A stretch of DNA of 64,000 bases from Lentzea cavernae. GTDB taxonomy: Bacteria; Actinomycetota; Actinomycetes; Mycobacteriales; Pseudonocardiaceae. Below are positions 1-8,946 of the stretch, piece after piece. Both the position numbers and the translations under genes were made by a program. Each line of letters begins with the position of its first letter. The first letter of the stretch is position 1. Where the stretch lies: positions 124,001-188,000 of the forward strand of contig NZ_BNAR01000012.1 in the NCBI RefSeq assembly GCF_014653695.1. The letters run 5' to 3'. The notes under the pieces were generated by a model that ran no database searches, was not told the origin of the DNA, and was given only the letters and a program-made list of their open reading frames with translations.

Positions 1-3000
1 ATCGCCCAGCGGGTCCGCCACCGGTTCGGTGAACGCCTCCGGCACGCCGACCGGGAGAGCGACACCGAGCGCGTCGCGGACCTTGCCCGCGTCCTCGATC
101 GAGATCGTGCGTTCCTCGCCGGCGATCCGGACGCGGAGAACGCGGCGCTGCGCCAGCAGCTCGTCGAGCCATTCGCGGGGCACACCGCGTTCGAGCGCCT
201 CCGCGTCCGAGAGATCTCCCAGGAACCGCAACAGGTCCGCGGCGTCCTCGGCGTGGCGCGGGCGGCGGTCCTCGGAGAGGCGTTGCAGGCTCTGCTCGAC
301 CTCGGCCACGACCTCCGGGTCGAGCAGCTCGCGGATCGCCTCCGAGCCGAGCAGTTCCGCGAGCAGCGTCGAGTCGAGCGACAGCGCCGCCGCCCGCCGT
401 TCCGCCAGCGGGGCGTCCGCCTCGTAGAGGAACATGCCGACGTACCCGAAGAGCAGGCTGCGGGCGAACGGCGACGGCGACGGGGTCTCGACCTCGACCA
501 CGCGCACCTTGCGCGCGCGGACGTCCGACATCAGCTCCTTCAGGCCCGGCACGTCGTAGACGTCCTGCAGGCACTCGCGCATCGCCTCCAGGACCACCGG
601 GAAGCTCTCGTACTTCGCGGCGACCGACAGCAGCTGCGCCGACCGCTGACGCTGCTGCCACAACGGGGTGCGCCGCTTCGGGTCGCGGCGCGGAAGCAGC
701 AGCGACCGGGACGCGCACTCGCGGAACCGGGCCGCGAACAACGCCGAGCCGCCCACCTCCGCGACCACGATCTGCTCGACCTCGTCGGGGTCGAGCAGCA
801 CGTCCTCCGCGCCCGCCGTGACCTCCGCACCCTCGTGGTCCAGGGCGTCGGGCAGCCGCAGCACGATGCCGTCGTCGGAGTGCGCGGCCTGCACCTCGAC
901 ACCGCGCTTCTCCCGCAGCCGCGCCGCGATCGCGAGCGCCCACGGCGCGTTGACCTGGGCGCCGAACGGGGAGTGCACGACGAGCCGCCAGTCGCCCAGC
1001 TCGTCGCGGAACCGTTCCACCAGAACGATCCTGTCGTTCGGCACGTGCCGCGTGGCCTCGCGCTGCTCGCCCAGGTACGCCAGCAGGTTGTCCGTCGCCC
1101 ACGCGTCGAGACCGGCTGAGGCGGCCCGTTCGCGCGCCGCCGAATCCTCCATCGTGGACACTTCGCGCAGGAACTTGCCCATCGCACGGCCGAGTTCGAG
1201 CGGACGGCCAGGGGCGTCGCCCTTCCAGAACGGCATCCGCGCGGGCTGCCCCGGCGCGGGCACCACGATCACCCGGTCGTGCGTGATGTCCTCGACCCGC
1301 CACGACGACGTGCCCAGCAGGAACGTGTCGCCGACCCGCGACTCGTAGACCATCTCCTCGTCGAGCTCGCCGACGCGGGAGCCGGGGCCGTTCTCCGACG
1401 GCGGTGTCATGACGGTGTACATCCCCCGGTCGGGGATCGTGCCGCCGGAGGTGACCGCGAGCCGTTGCGAACCCGGCCTGCCGCGCAGCTCGGAGTTCAC
1501 GCGGTCCCAGGTGATCCGGGGCCGCAGCTCGCCGAACTCCTCGGACGGGTACCGGCCCGACAGCATGTCGAGCACCGCGTTCAGCGCCGAGTCGGGCAGC
1601 CCGGCGAACGGCGCCGCCCGCCGCACCAGCGCCGTCAGCTCCTCGACCGTCCACGTCTCCATCGCCACCATCGCGACGACGTGCTGCGCCAGCACGTCCA
1701 GCGGGTTGCGCGGGAACCGGACGGCCTCGATCGCGCCGTCGCGCATCCGTTCCGCGACCACCGCGCACGACACCAGGTCGCCGCGGAACTTCGGGAACAT
1801 CACGCCCTTCGACACCGCGCCCACCTGGTGCCCCGCCCGGCCGACGCGCTGCAGCCCGGACGCCACCGACGGCGGCGCCTCCACCTGCACCACCAGGTCG
1901 ACCGCGCCCATGTCGATGCCGAGCTCCAGCGACGACGTCGCCACGACGCAGGGCAGGCGCCCCGACTTCAGGTCCTCCTCGACCGAGGTGCGCTGCTCCC
2001 GCGACATCGACCCGTGGTGCGCACGGGCGACGGACGCGGTCTTCTGCACCGTCATCCCGGACTGGCCGATCGCCTCCGCCGGGAACGACTCCGGCCCGGC
2101 ACCTTCCTCGGCCTCCTCCGCGAGCTCGTTGAGACGCGCGGTCAGCCGTTCCGCGAGCCGGCGCGAGTTCGAGAAGACGATCGTCGACCGGTGCGCCCGC
2201 ACCAGCTCCAGCACCCGTGCCTCGACCGACGGCCAGATCGACGTGCGCTGCTCGGCCCCGGCGGCCGACCCCGACACCTCACCGGTCGGCTGGCCGAGCT
2301 GTGCCATGTCCTCGACCGGCACCTCCACCTCGACCTCGATGACCTTGGGCGTCTTCGGCTGCACCACCGACACCGGCCGCCCGCCGGCCAGGAACGTGCT
2401 GATCTCCTCGACCGGCCGCACCGTCGCCGACAACCCGATCCGCTGCGCCGGCCGCTCCAGCAGCGAATCCAGCCTTTCGAGTGACAACGCCAGGTGCGCG
2501 CCGCGCTTGGTGCCGGCCACCGCGTGCACCTCGTCGAGGATCACCGTCTCCACGCCGCGCAACGACTCCCGCGACGACGACGTCAGCAGCAGGAACAACG
2601 ACTCCGGTGTCGTCACCAGCACGTCCGGGGGAATGCGCCCGAACGCCCTGCGCTCCTCCGGGGACGTGTCGCCCGTCCTCATGCCGACCGCGATCGACGG
2701 CTCCGCGAGCCCCAGCCGCTGCGACGCCTGCCGGATGCCGGTCAGCGGCGCGCGCAGGTTGCGCTCGACGTCCACCGCCAGCGCTTTCAACGGGGAGATG
2801 TAGAGCACCCGGCACCGGCGCTTCGGCTCCTCGGGCACCGGGGACGACGCCAGCTTGTCGAGCGCCCACAGGAAGGCGGCGAGCGTCTTGCCCGAGCCCG
2901 TCGGGGCGATGACCAGAGCGTGCTCGCCCGCCGCCGCGGCCGCCCACGCCCCCGTCTGAGCCAGGGTGGGCGCGGCGAAGGCACCGGCGAACCACTGCCT

Positions 3001-3033
3001 GGTCGCCGGTGAGAATGCCTCCATCACGTCCAT
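1..3033 (-). CDS. lhr: Lhr-family ATP-dependent helicase (partial, C-terminus outside window)
   Basis: Large DExH-box helicase, cut by the left edge; 1011 residues are visible and no stop is reached. Lhr enzymes are 3'-to-5' helicases on single-stranded DNA and RNA:DNA hybrids; mycobacterial Lhr is about 1500 residues, so roughly 500 C-terminal residues are missing. Seen directly: Walker A APTGSGKT (residues 43-50), ISPLKAL, the DEVH box in ILDEVHAV, motif III LSATVRP, then SSLELGIDMG and QRVGRAGHQ of the second RecA lobe, followed by the winged-helix/Lhr-core region. The start is uncertain: ATGs at 3045, 3042, 3033 and 3024 are all in frame and none has a clear Shine-Dalgarno. It is transcribed away from the Hsp70-like gene. 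Confidence 0.93.
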   Translation of the reverse strand, partial: MDVMEAFSPATRQWFAGAFAAPTLAQTGAWAAAAAGEHALVIAPTGSGKTLAAFLWALDKLASSPVPEEPKRRCRVLYISPLKALAVDVERNLRAPLTGIRQASQRLGLAEPSIAVGMRTGDTSPEERRAFGRIPPDVLVTTPESLFLLLTSSSRESLRGVETVILDEVHAVAGTKRGAHLALSLERLDSLLERPAQRIGLSATVRPVEEISTFLAGGRPVSVVQPKTPKVIEVEVEVPVEDMAQLGQPTGEVSGSAAGAEQRTSIWPSVEARVLELVRAHRSTIVFSNSRRLAERLTARLNELAEEAEEGAGPESFPAEAIGQSGMTVQKTASVARAHHGSMSREQRTSVEEDLKSGRLPCVVATSSLELGIDMGAVDLVVQVEAPPSVASGLQRVGRAGHQVGAVSKGVMFPKFRGDLVSCAVVAERMRDGAIEAVRFPRNPLDVLAQHVVAMVAMETWTVEELTALVRRAAPFAGLPDSALNAVLDMLSGRYPSEEFGELRPRITWDRVNSELRGRPGSQRLAVTSGGTIPDRGMYTVMTPPSENGPGSRVGELDEEMVYESRVGDTFLLGTSSWRVEDITHDRVIVVPAPGQPARMPFWKGDAPGRPLELGRAMGKFLREVSTMEDSAARERAASAGLDAWATDNLLAYLGEQREATRHVPNDRIVLVERFRDELGDWRLVVHSPFGAQVNAPWALAIAARLREKRGVEVQAAHSDDGIVLRLPDALDHEGAEVTAGAEDVLLDPDEVEQIVVAEVGGSALFAARFRECASRSLLLPRRDPKRRTPLWQQRQRSAQLLSVAAKYESFPVVLEAMRECLQDVYDVPGLKELMSDVRARKVRVVEVETPSPSPFARSLLFGYVGMFLYEADAPLAERRAAALSLDSTLLAELLGSEAIRELLDPEVVAEVEQSLQRLSEDRRPRHAEDAADLLRFLGDLSDAEALERGVPREWLDELLAQRRVLRVRIAGEERTISIEDAGKVRDALGVALPVGVPEAFTEPVADPLGD

Positions 3034-3142
3034 GCCGACCATCATGACGCCGGGGTCCGACAATTTCTGATTACGCAGGTCCGAGCACCCGGTGAAGGCC
3101 CCTGTGGCACGATCACCGGGTACGTCCTTCGAGGGGAGCACG

Positions 3143-5005
3143 GTGCGCGTCCTGTCCGTCGACCTGGGCACCGCCAACACGGTTGCGGTGCTGTCCGACC
3201 ACGGTGTGGTGGATGTGGACGGTGGGCCGACGATGCCCTCGTCCGTCTACCTCGAGGAGGACGGCTCCCTGCTCGTCGGCAAGGAGGCGGACCGGCGTTC
3301 GCGCCAGGACCCGTCGCGCTACGAGCCGAACCCCAAGCGCCACATCGACAAGCCGACGATCAAGCTCGGCGAGCAGAACCTGCCGACCAACGACGCGCTC
3401 GCGGCCATCTACGCGCGCGTGCTCGAGGCCGTGACGGCGCTGCTGAAGGGCGAGCACCTCGACGAGATCCGCCTGACGCACCCGGCCGAATGGGGGCCGA
3501 CCAGGCGCAACAAGCTGCTGTCCTCGGCCAGGCTCGCGGGCATGACCGGCGAGCTCGTGCCCGTTCCCGAGGCTGTCGCGGTGGCCTCGCTCGGTGGCGG
3601 CCGCCCGCTCGCCGTCTACGACTTCGGCGCCGACACGTTCGACGTCTCCGTGCTCGACTCCCAGCACCGCATCCTGGCCGAGGGCAGCCTCGGCGACGTC
3701 GGCGGTCTCGACGTCGACCAGGCGCTGCTGGAGCACCTGGGCCGCATGGTCTCGCACAAGGACCCGGCCGGCTGGCAGCGGCTGCTGCGCCCCACCACCG
3801 TCGACGACCACCGCGCCCGCCTCGGCCTGCGCGAAGAGCTGCGCCTCGCGAAGGAGGACCTCTCCGAGCTGCCGCAGGTCGAGGTGCTGATGCCGGAGCC
3901 GTTCGAGAAGGTCGTCATCACCCGCGGCGAACTGGAGGCGCTGGTCAGGTCGAGCCTGATCCGCACGACCGAGCTGCTCATCTCGTCCGTGCACAAGGCG
4001 GGCGTCACCCCGGAGCACGTCTACCTCGTCGGCGGGTCCTGCCGGATGCCGCTGGTCGCGCAGATCATCGCGGAGAAGGTCGGCATCGTCCCGACCAACC
4101 CCGACCACCCCGAGACGATCGTCGCGACCGGCGCGCAGGTCGTCGACCGGGCGATGATCACGCTCAAGGCCGAGGACGACAAGCCGCGCTACGTCGAACC
4201 GCCCACGGTCGTGACCGCGCCGGTCAGCCCCGCCGTGACCGGCCCGCACCCGGTGAACCCGAACGTCAGCGGCCCGAACCCGGTGGTCAGCGGCTCGTAC
4301 CCGAGCGGGTCCTACCCCAGCGGGTCGTACCCGAGCGGCGCGTACTCGGCCAGCGGCACCTACCAGCTCACCAGCCCGTACCCGAACCCGAACGTCAGCG
4401 GCAGCTACCCGACGAACTTCCCGCAGCAGCAGGCGCCGAAGAAGGACAACAGGAAGATCCTCGCCGGCGCCGGCGCGGCGGTCCTCGTCGTGGCGGGCGT
4501 GATCGGCGCGATCTTCGCGTTCTCCGGCCCGAGCCTGCCCAGCGCCGACGAGTGCAAGGACGACACCTCGCAGGACGGCCAGGGCTTCACGAAGTGCCTG
4601 CGCCAGCTCGCGGGCACCGTGCCGGACGGCGGCGGCTGCGAGAAGGCCGACTCCGCGCAGATCACCGGCATGGAGGAGATCAAGGGCACGGTCGTGAGCT
4701 GCACGATCCGCGACGGCTACGCGGTGCAGTACATCCTCACCGACAGCGTCACGGGCGCGGAGAACAACGCCGACACCATCGCGAAGTCGTTCCAGACCGA
4801 CCGCGTCGAGGCCGACTGGACCGGCAACGGCCTGCAGGGCGACTACCGCGTGGCCACCTCCAGCGGCACGGGCGTGCTGGTGTTCACCGCCCAGGACCGC
4901 CCCATGTTCGGCATCCTCACCAAGACCGCCGAGGAGAACGCGGACGAGCTCAAGGCCGACGAAATGGCCGACTTCTTCGAGAAGTCCGTGCAACCGGGTG
5001 AGTAA
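3143..5005 (+). CDS. Membrane-anchored Hsp70/DnaK-like ATPase with extracytoplasmic C-terminal domain
   Basis: 620-residue protein. The first ~360 residues are an actin-fold Hsp70 nucleotide-binding domain: VDLGTANTVAVL (phosphate-1), VYDFGADTFDVSVLD (phosphate-2) and VYLVGGSCRMPL (adenosine). The usual peptide-binding domain is absent. Instead there is a low-complexity Pro/Ser/Gly/Asn linker with tandem GSYPS units, one hydrophobic span (AAVLVVAGVIGAIFAF) and a ~150-residue domain with four cysteines that should face outside. GTG 3143 is preferred because GAGGGGA lies at 3131-3137; a longer frame runs from 3092. Such proteins occur in actinobacteria and are thought to couple a cytoplasmic ATPase to an external domain; the ligand is unknown. 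Monocistronic in appearance. Confidence 0.85.
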   Translation: MRVLSVDLGTANTVAVLSDHGVVDVDGGPTMPSSVYLEEDGSLLVGKEADRRSRQDPSRYEPNPKRHIDKPTIKLGEQNLPTNDALAAIYARVLEAVTALLKGEHLDEIRLTHPAEWGPTRRNKLLSSARLAGMTGELVPVPEAVAVASLGGGRPLAVYDFGADTFDVSVLDSQHRILAEGSLGDVGGLDVDQALLEHLGRMVSHKDPAGWQRLLRPTTVDDHRARLGLREELRLAKEDLSELPQVEVLMPEPFEKVVITRGELEALVRSSLIRTTELLISSVHKAGVTPEHVYLVGGSCRMPLVAQIIAEKVGIVPTNPDHPETIVATGAQVVDRAMITLKAEDDKPRYVEPPTVVTAPVSPAVTGPHPVNPNVSGPNPVVSGSYPSGSYPSGSYPSGAYSASGTYQLTSPYPNPNVSGSYPTNFPQQQAPKKDNRKILAGAGAAVLVVAGVIGAIFAFSGPSLPSADECKDDTSQDGQGFTKCLRQLAGTVPDGGGCEKADSAQITGMEEIKGTVVSCTIRDGYAVQYILTDSVTGAENNADTIAKSFQTDRVEADWTGNGLQGDYRVATSSGTGVLVFTAQDRPMFGILTKTAEENADELKADEMADFFEKSVQPGE

Positions 5006-5058
5006 CCGCCCCTGATGGACCTGTCGGCACGAGGTCCGGCCGTGTCACGATCGTGATC

Positions 5059-6315
5059 ATGGTGATCGTCGCGCCGCAGGTCGAACGCGTGCAGCGCAAG
5101 GTCGTCCGCGTGCTGACCGGCACCCAGGTGCTGGGGTCGTCGGCGGTGACGATCGGCCTCGCGTTCAGCACGCTGATCGCCGCGACGCTCTCCGGGTCCG
5201 AGGCCGTCGGCGGGCTCGCGCAGACCGCGGCCGTCGCCGGTGCCGCCGTGCTCGCCCTTCCCGGTGCGCGCCTCGCGCAACGCGGCGGACGCCGTCCCGC
5301 GCTCGTCCTCGGCTACAGCATGGGCGCGCTCGGCGCGTTGATCGCCGCCGTCGCCGTGGGCCTCGGCCTGTGGCAGCTGCTGCTCGTGGGTCTCCTCCTG
5401 TTCGGAGGGGCGTCCAGCGCGAACTACGCGGCTCGTTATGCCGCAACGGATCTGGCGCACCCTCACCGCCGTGCGCGGGAACTCTCGCGCGTGGTGTGGG
5501 CGGCCATGATCGGCGCCATCATCGGGCCCAACCTCGCCGATCCCGCCGGACGGGCCGCGGCCTCCCTCGGCCTGCCGGCGGGCGTGGGGCCGTTCCTGCT
5601 GGCGGCCGTCGTGCTCGGCGCCGCGGTGCTGGTGATCCAGTTCGGGCTGCGGCCGGACCCGCTGGTCGTCGTGAAGAGCACACGACCGGTTGAACCCGCG
5701 CACTGCGCGGGCGGGTCCAGCGCGGCGCCCGGAGGCCTGAAGGTCTGGGGACGACTCGGGCCCATGGCCAGACTTGCACTCGTTGGTGTGATGTTGTGCC
5801 ACACCGCGATGGTCGGCCTGATGTCGATGACGCCCGTGCACATGAACCACGCCGGGGCGTCGTTGCGCGTGGTCGGCGTGGTGATCAGCCTGCACGTGGC
5901 CGCGATGTACGCCGCGAGCCCGCTGTTCGGGTGGATGGCGGACCGGCTGGGCCGCGTGCCGGTGCTCGCGGTCGGCGCGTCGCTGGTGGTGGCGGCGTCC
6001 GGGGTCGCCGGGATGGCCCCCTCGCACGACGCCCCGCAGCTCGCCGTGGGACTGGCGTTGCTCGGGTTCGGCTGGTCGGCCGGGCTGGTGGCGGGATCCG
6101 CGTTGCTCACGGAGTCCGTGCCGGTGGACGACCGGCCCGCCGCACAGGGCCTCTCCGATCTGGTGATGAACGTCGGTGGCGCCATCGGGGGAGCGGTGTC
6201 CGGGATCGTCGTCACGGCGTGGTCGTACGCGGCGCTCGGGCTGATCGTCGGGTTCACCGCGCTGCCGTTGCTGGTCGTGTGCCTCTTCGCGTCGCTGCGA
6301 AAGCCCGTTCGTTAG
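5059..6315 (+). CDS. MFS transporter
   Basis: 418-residue integral membrane protein with about 12 hydrophobic segments and the major-facilitator layout of two six-helix halves. A charged loop with GWMADRLGRVPVL between mid-protein helices matches the MFS signature loop after TM8, and a weaker repeat RLAQRGGRRPALVLG lies after TM2. The substrate cannot be told from the sequence. Start is ATG 5059 or GTG 5053; both lie on or next to the perfect palindrome TCACGATCGTGA (5045-5056). It ends 9 nt before the DUF3046 gene, but that gene appears to have its own leaderless promoter. Confidence 0.85.
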   Translation: MVIVAPQVERVQRKVVRVLTGTQVLGSSAVTIGLAFSTLIAATLSGSEAVGGLAQTAAVAGAAVLALPGARLAQRGGRRPALVLGYSMGALGALIAAVAVGLGLWQLLLVGLLLFGGASSANYAARYAATDLAHPHRRARELSRVVWAAMIGAIIGPNLADPAGRAAASLGLPAGVGPFLLAAVVLGAAVLVIQFGLRPDPLVVVKSTRPVEPAHCAGGSSAAPGGLKVWGRLGPMARLALVGVMLCHTAMVGLMSMTPVHMNHAGASLRVVGVVISLHVAAMYAASPLFGWMADRLGRVPVLAVGASLVVAASGVAGMAPSHDAPQLAVGLALLGFGWSAGLVAGSALLTESVPVDDRPAAQGLSDLVMNVGGAIGGAVSGIVVTAWSYAALGLIVGFTALPLLVVCLFASLRKPVR

Positions 6316-6318
6316 GGT
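6313..6318 (+). promoter_or_regulatory. -10 box TAGGGT of a leaderless promoter for the DUF3046 gene
   Basis: TANNNT hexamer ending 6 nt before the GTG start at 6325, the geometry of leaderless actinobacterial transcripts. It overlaps the MFS stop codon. Inference from spacing only; no -35 is obvious. Confidence 0.4.
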
Positions 6319-6324
6319 CTCGCG

Positions 6325-6519
6325 GTGCGCATCACCATGTTCCGCAAACTCATGGCAGGCGAGTTCGGCCAGGTCAGGGCCGAGATGATCGCCCGCGACC
6401 ACGTTCTGTCGTCGCTCGGCGGCCGCACCGCCGACCAGGCGCTGGAGGCCGGGATCGGCGCCAAGGAGATCTGGGTCGCGGTCTGCGACGCCTTCGAAGT
6501 CCCCGAAAATCGCCGCTGA
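6325..6519 (+). CDS. DUF3046 family protein
   Basis: 64-residue protein beginning MRITMFRKLMAGEFG, with the conserved run of the DUF3046 family (DHVLSSLGGRTADQAL, GIGAKEIWVAVCDAFEVP). This family is almost always encoded just upstream of recA in actinobacteria, as here (recA starts 150 nt downstream). The role is unknown; it is probably cytoplasmic and helical. Start GTG 6325 has a TAGGGT box 6 nt upstream, suggesting a leaderless mRNA. Confident as to family, not as to function. Confidence 0.88.
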   Translation: MRITMFRKLMAGEFGQVRAEMIARDHVLSSLGGRTADQALEAGIGAKEIWVAVCDAFEVPENRR

Positions 6520-6545
6520 AGTGCGGTTCGGAGTGTCACGTGTGC

Positions 6546-6561
6546 TCGAACACGTGTTCGG
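6546..6561. promoter_or_regulatory. LexA operator (SOS box) of recA
   Basis: TCGAAC-ACGT-GTTCGG, an almost perfect match to the actinobacterial/Gram-positive SOS box TCGAAC-N4-GTTCGA, 108 nt upstream of the recA start. The lexA gene of this window and its divergent neighbour carry related boxes, so recA is inferred to belong to the same LexA regulon. Confidence 0.9.
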
Positions 6562-6668
6562 CTACAGTGGCCGCGACCCCCGGCTTCGCAGAATTGTCAG
6601 ACCCCGCCAGTAGCGTCAGGTCCAACATGACGAAGCAACGGCAGCAGACGACAAAAGGTGGACCCAAG

Positions 6669-7715
6669 ATGGCACCCGCAGCACCCGACCGGGACAAAGC
6701 GCTCGAGCTGGCCCTGGCGCAGATCGACAAGCAGTTCGGCAAGGGCTCCGTGATGCGCCTCGGCGAGGAGGGCCGTGCCCCGATCGAGGTGATCCCGACC
6801 GGCGCGATCGCGCTGGACGTGGCGCTCGGCATCGGCGGTCTGCCCCGGGGTCGTGTCATCGAGATCTACGGTCCTGAGTCCTCCGGTAAGACCACCGTCG
6901 CCCTGCACGCCGTCGCGAACGCCCAGAAGGCCGGCGGCATCGCCGCGTTCATCGACGCGGAGCACGCCCTCGACCCGGAGTACGCGAAGCGGCTGGGCGT
7001 CGACACCGACGCGCTGCTGGTCTCCCAGCCCGACACCGGTGAGCAGGCGCTCGAGATCGCGGACATGCTGGTCCGCTCCGGCGCGCTCGACATCCTGGTC
7101 ATCGACTCGGTCGCCGCCCTCGTGCCGCGCGCCGAGATCGAGGGCGAGATGGGCGACAACCACGTCGGTCTGCAGGCCCGCCTCATGAGCCAGGCGCTGC
7201 GCAAGATCACGGGTGCGCTCAGCAACTCGGGCACGACCGCGATCTTCATCAACCAGCTGCGCGAGAAGATCGGCGTGATGTTCGGCTCCCCGGAGACCAC
7301 GACCGGTGGTAAGGCGCTGAAGTTCTACGCCTCCGTGCGTCTGGACGTGCGCCGCATCGAGACTCTGAAGGACGGCGGCGAGCCCGTCGGCAACCGCACC
7401 AGGGTCAAGGTCGTGAAGAACAAGGTCGCGCCGCCGTTCAAGCAGGCCGAGTTCGACATCCTCTACGGCAAGGGCGTCAGCCGCGAGGGTTCGCTGATCG
7501 ACATGGGCGTCGACCAGGGCATCCTGCGCAAGTCCGGTGCCTGGTACACCTACGAGGGCGACCAGCTGGGCCAGGGCAAGGAGAACGCCCGCAAGTTCCT
7601 GCTGGACAACCCGGACATCGCGAACGAGATCGAGAAGCGCATCAAGGACAAGCTCGGCATCGGCGCCACCCTCGACGCCGAAGAGGCGGCTCCCGCCGCG
7701 CCGGTCGAGTTCTAA
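6669..7715 (+). CDS. recA: Recombinase RecA
   Basis: 348 residues, normal RecA length. RecA forms ATP-dependent filaments on single-stranded DNA, catalyses strand exchange and triggers LexA self-cleavage. Walker A GPESSGKT is at residues 68-75; Walker B is ILVIDSVAAL; the DNA-binding L2 region FINQLREKIGVMFGSPETTTGG is intact and no intein interrupts the gene. The C-terminus is acidic (LDAEEAAPAAPVEF). Start ATG 6669 follows AAAGGTGG; an upstream in-frame extension has no homology to RecA. An SOS box lies upstream and recX follows after 13 nt, so recA-recX is one LexA-controlled operon. Confidence 0.99.
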   Translation: MAPAAPDRDKALELALAQIDKQFGKGSVMRLGEEGRAPIEVIPTGAIALDVALGIGGLPRGRVIEIYGPESSGKTTVALHAVANAQKAGGIAAFIDAEHALDPEYAKRLGVDTDALLVSQPDTGEQALEIADMLVRSGALDILVIDSVAALVPRAEIEGEMGDNHVGLQARLMSQALRKITGALSNSGTTAIFINQLREKIGVMFGSPETTTGGKALKFYASVRLDVRRIETLKDGGEPVGNRTRVKVVKNKVAPPFKQAEFDILYGKGVSREGSLIDMGVDQGILRKSGAWYTYEGDQLGQGKENARKFLLDNPDIANEIEKRIKDKLGIGATLDAEEAAPAAPVEF

Positions 7716-7728
7716 GAGGTAGTGGGGT

Positions 7729-8238
7729 TTGGACGAGGCTGAAGAGCAGCGCAAAGCACGGGACATCTGCTACGCGCTGCTCGGTGCTCGCGCCCGGTCC
7801 CGGCAAGAGCTGTACGACGCGTTGCTGCGCAAGGAGATCAGCGCCGGTGTAGCCGAGATCGTTCTCGGCAAGTTCGACCGCGCCGGCCTGATCGACGACG
7901 CGCAGTTCGCCGAGATGTGGGTGCGCTCCCGGCACACGTACAAAGGTCTGGGCCGCCGTGCCCTGGCCATGGAACTGCGCCGCAAGGGCGTGGCGGACGA
8001 GGTGGTGGCCGAGGCCGTCGCCGCGGTCGACAGCGAGGCCGAGGAAGACCGTGCCCGCGAGCTCGTCCGCAAACGCCTGCGCACCCTGTCCGGTGTGGAC
8101 GAGACGACGAAGATCCGCCGGCTCGTGGGTGCGTTGGCGCGCAAGGGATATGCCGAAGGCCTCGCCTATCGCGTGGTGCGCGACGAGCTGCGCGACGCGG
8201 GAGACGAGGCGTCGGCGTTGGACGAGCCCTGGTCGTAG
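7729..8238 (+). CDS. recX: RecX regulatory protein
   Basis: 169-residue helical protein of the RecX family, which binds RecA filaments and limits recombinase activity. Family features: DICYALLGARARSRQEL near the N-terminus and the repeated three-helix units (GLIDDAQFAEMWVRSR, KGLGRRALAMELRRKGV, RRLVGALARKGYAEGLAY). TTG start 13 nt after the recA stop, with AGAGGTAGTGGGG as ribosome site. The last residues (DEPWS) and the TAG stop lie inside a 45-bp sequence that is repeated 177 bp downstream, so the C-terminal tail may be a late change. Confidence 0.95.
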   Translation: MDEAEEQRKARDICYALLGARARSRQELYDALLRKEISAGVAEIVLGKFDRAGLIDDAQFAEMWVRSRHTYKGLGRRALAMELRRKGVADEVVAEAVAAVDSEAEEDRARELVRKRLRTLSGVDETTKIRRLVGALARKGYAEGLAYRVVRDELRDAGDEASALDEPWS

Positions 8239-8263
8239 GCCGGGGCCGGTCCGTTCGCCGGGC
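8219..8263. repeat. 45-bp direct repeat, copy 1 (covers the recX 3' end)
   Basis: Begins TGGACGAGCCCTGGTCGT and ends GGTCCGTTCGCCGGGC. Copy 2 at 8396-8440 differs at only two positions. In this copy an A makes the recX stop codon TAG; in the other copy the same position is G. Tandem or slipped duplication is the simplest explanation. Confidence 0.9.
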
Positions 8264-8395
8264 TGCGATCCGTTCAGGTCGCAGGCCGATCCTTCTCCGC
8301 CGAGCAAGGCCTGTTCTCGCCGCTGTGCTGGTTGGCGTGCAAGGGGTTGAGCCGAAGAGCTCGCGTGTCGCGCAGTGCGCGCCACGGGGGAGTGG

Positions 8396-8440
8396 TGGAC
8401 GAGCCCTGGTCGTGGGCCAGGGCCGGTCCGTTCGCCGGGC
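8396..8440. repeat. 45-bp direct repeat, copy 2
   Basis: Second copy of the recX-end sequence, offset by 177 bp, 43 of 45 positions identical. It lies in the recX-MarR intergenic region just upstream of the presumed MarR promoter. No coding function seen. Confidence 0.9.
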
Positions 8441-8477
8441 CTCACCCGATCACGCCGCTGAGCTGGTCGGCTCCGAG

Positions 8478-8483
8478 TAGCCT
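8478..8483 (+). promoter_or_regulatory. -10 box TAGCCT of a leaderless promoter for the MarR gene
   Basis: TANNNT hexamer 7 nt before the GTG at 8491, with no Shine-Dalgarno in between; typical of leaderless actinobacterial genes. Inferred from spacing. Confidence 0.45.
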
Positions 8484-8490
8484 AAAAAGC

Positions 8491-8946
8491 GTGAGCACTA
8501 CTCCCGACGCGCCGTCCACCGTGACCCCCACGGTCTCGGACCTGCTCTGCTTCGACCTCTACACGACGTCGCGGGCGGTCACCGGCTTCTACCGCCCGAT
8601 CCTCGACAAGGCGGGCATCACCTACCCGCAGTTCCTGGTGATGCTGCTGCTGTGGGAGCGGGACTCGCGGCCGATCCGGGAGCTCGTGCAGGAGCTCGAC
8701 CTCGAGTACAGCACCCTCTCGCCGTTGATCAAGCGGCTGGAGAAGAGCGGTCTGCTGGTGCGCGTGACGCACCCCGACGACGAGCGTTCCGTGCTCGTCC
8801 AGCTCACCGACAAGGGCCGTGACCTGCGGTGGATCGGTGCCGAGATGTTCAACCAGCTCGGCAGGGCGCTCGGCATGACGCTCGAGGAGATCACCATCCT
8901 GCGCAAGGCGCTGAATCGCGTGAAGCACGGCGCCGAACGCCAGTGA
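8491..8946 (+). CDS. MarR-family regulator of the OhrR (organic peroxide sensor) type
   Basis: 151-residue winged-helix protein. OhrR-type features: a single N-terminal cysteine in LLCFDLYTTSRAVTGFYRPIL-type context (peroxidatic Cys of OhrR), the tyrosines in FYRPIL and TYPQF that hydrogen-bond that Cys in OhrR, and the MarR wing LVRVTHPDDERSVLVQLT. OhrR proteins repress an organic hydroperoxide reductase gene and release DNA when the Cys is oxidised. No ohr gene is visible; the next gene is a secreted hydrolase 110 nt downstream. The family call is firm; the peroxide-sensing role is inferred. Confidence 0.85.
   Translation: MSTTPDAPSTVTPTVSDLLCFDLYTTSRAVTGFYRPILDKAGITYPQFLVMLLLWERDSRPIRELVQELDLEYSTLSPLIKRLEKSGLLVRVTHPDDERSVLVQLTDKGRDLRWIGAEMFNQLGRALGMTLEEITILRKALNRVKHGAERQ

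Noticed and set aside
1279..2803. Long plus-strand open frames opposite the helicase
   Set aside because: They oppose conserved helicase motifs and read as Arg/His-rich shadow sequence.
3113..4993. 626-codon open frame antisense to the Hsp70-like gene
   Set aside because: Low-complexity Arg/Ala/Val/Gly translation with no motifs; explained by codon bias on the coding strand.
5045..5056. TCACGATCGTGA palindrome as an operator for the MFS gene
   Set aside because: It overlaps the possible GTG start and there is no regulator nearby; kept only as a note because a 12-bp palindrome can be chance.
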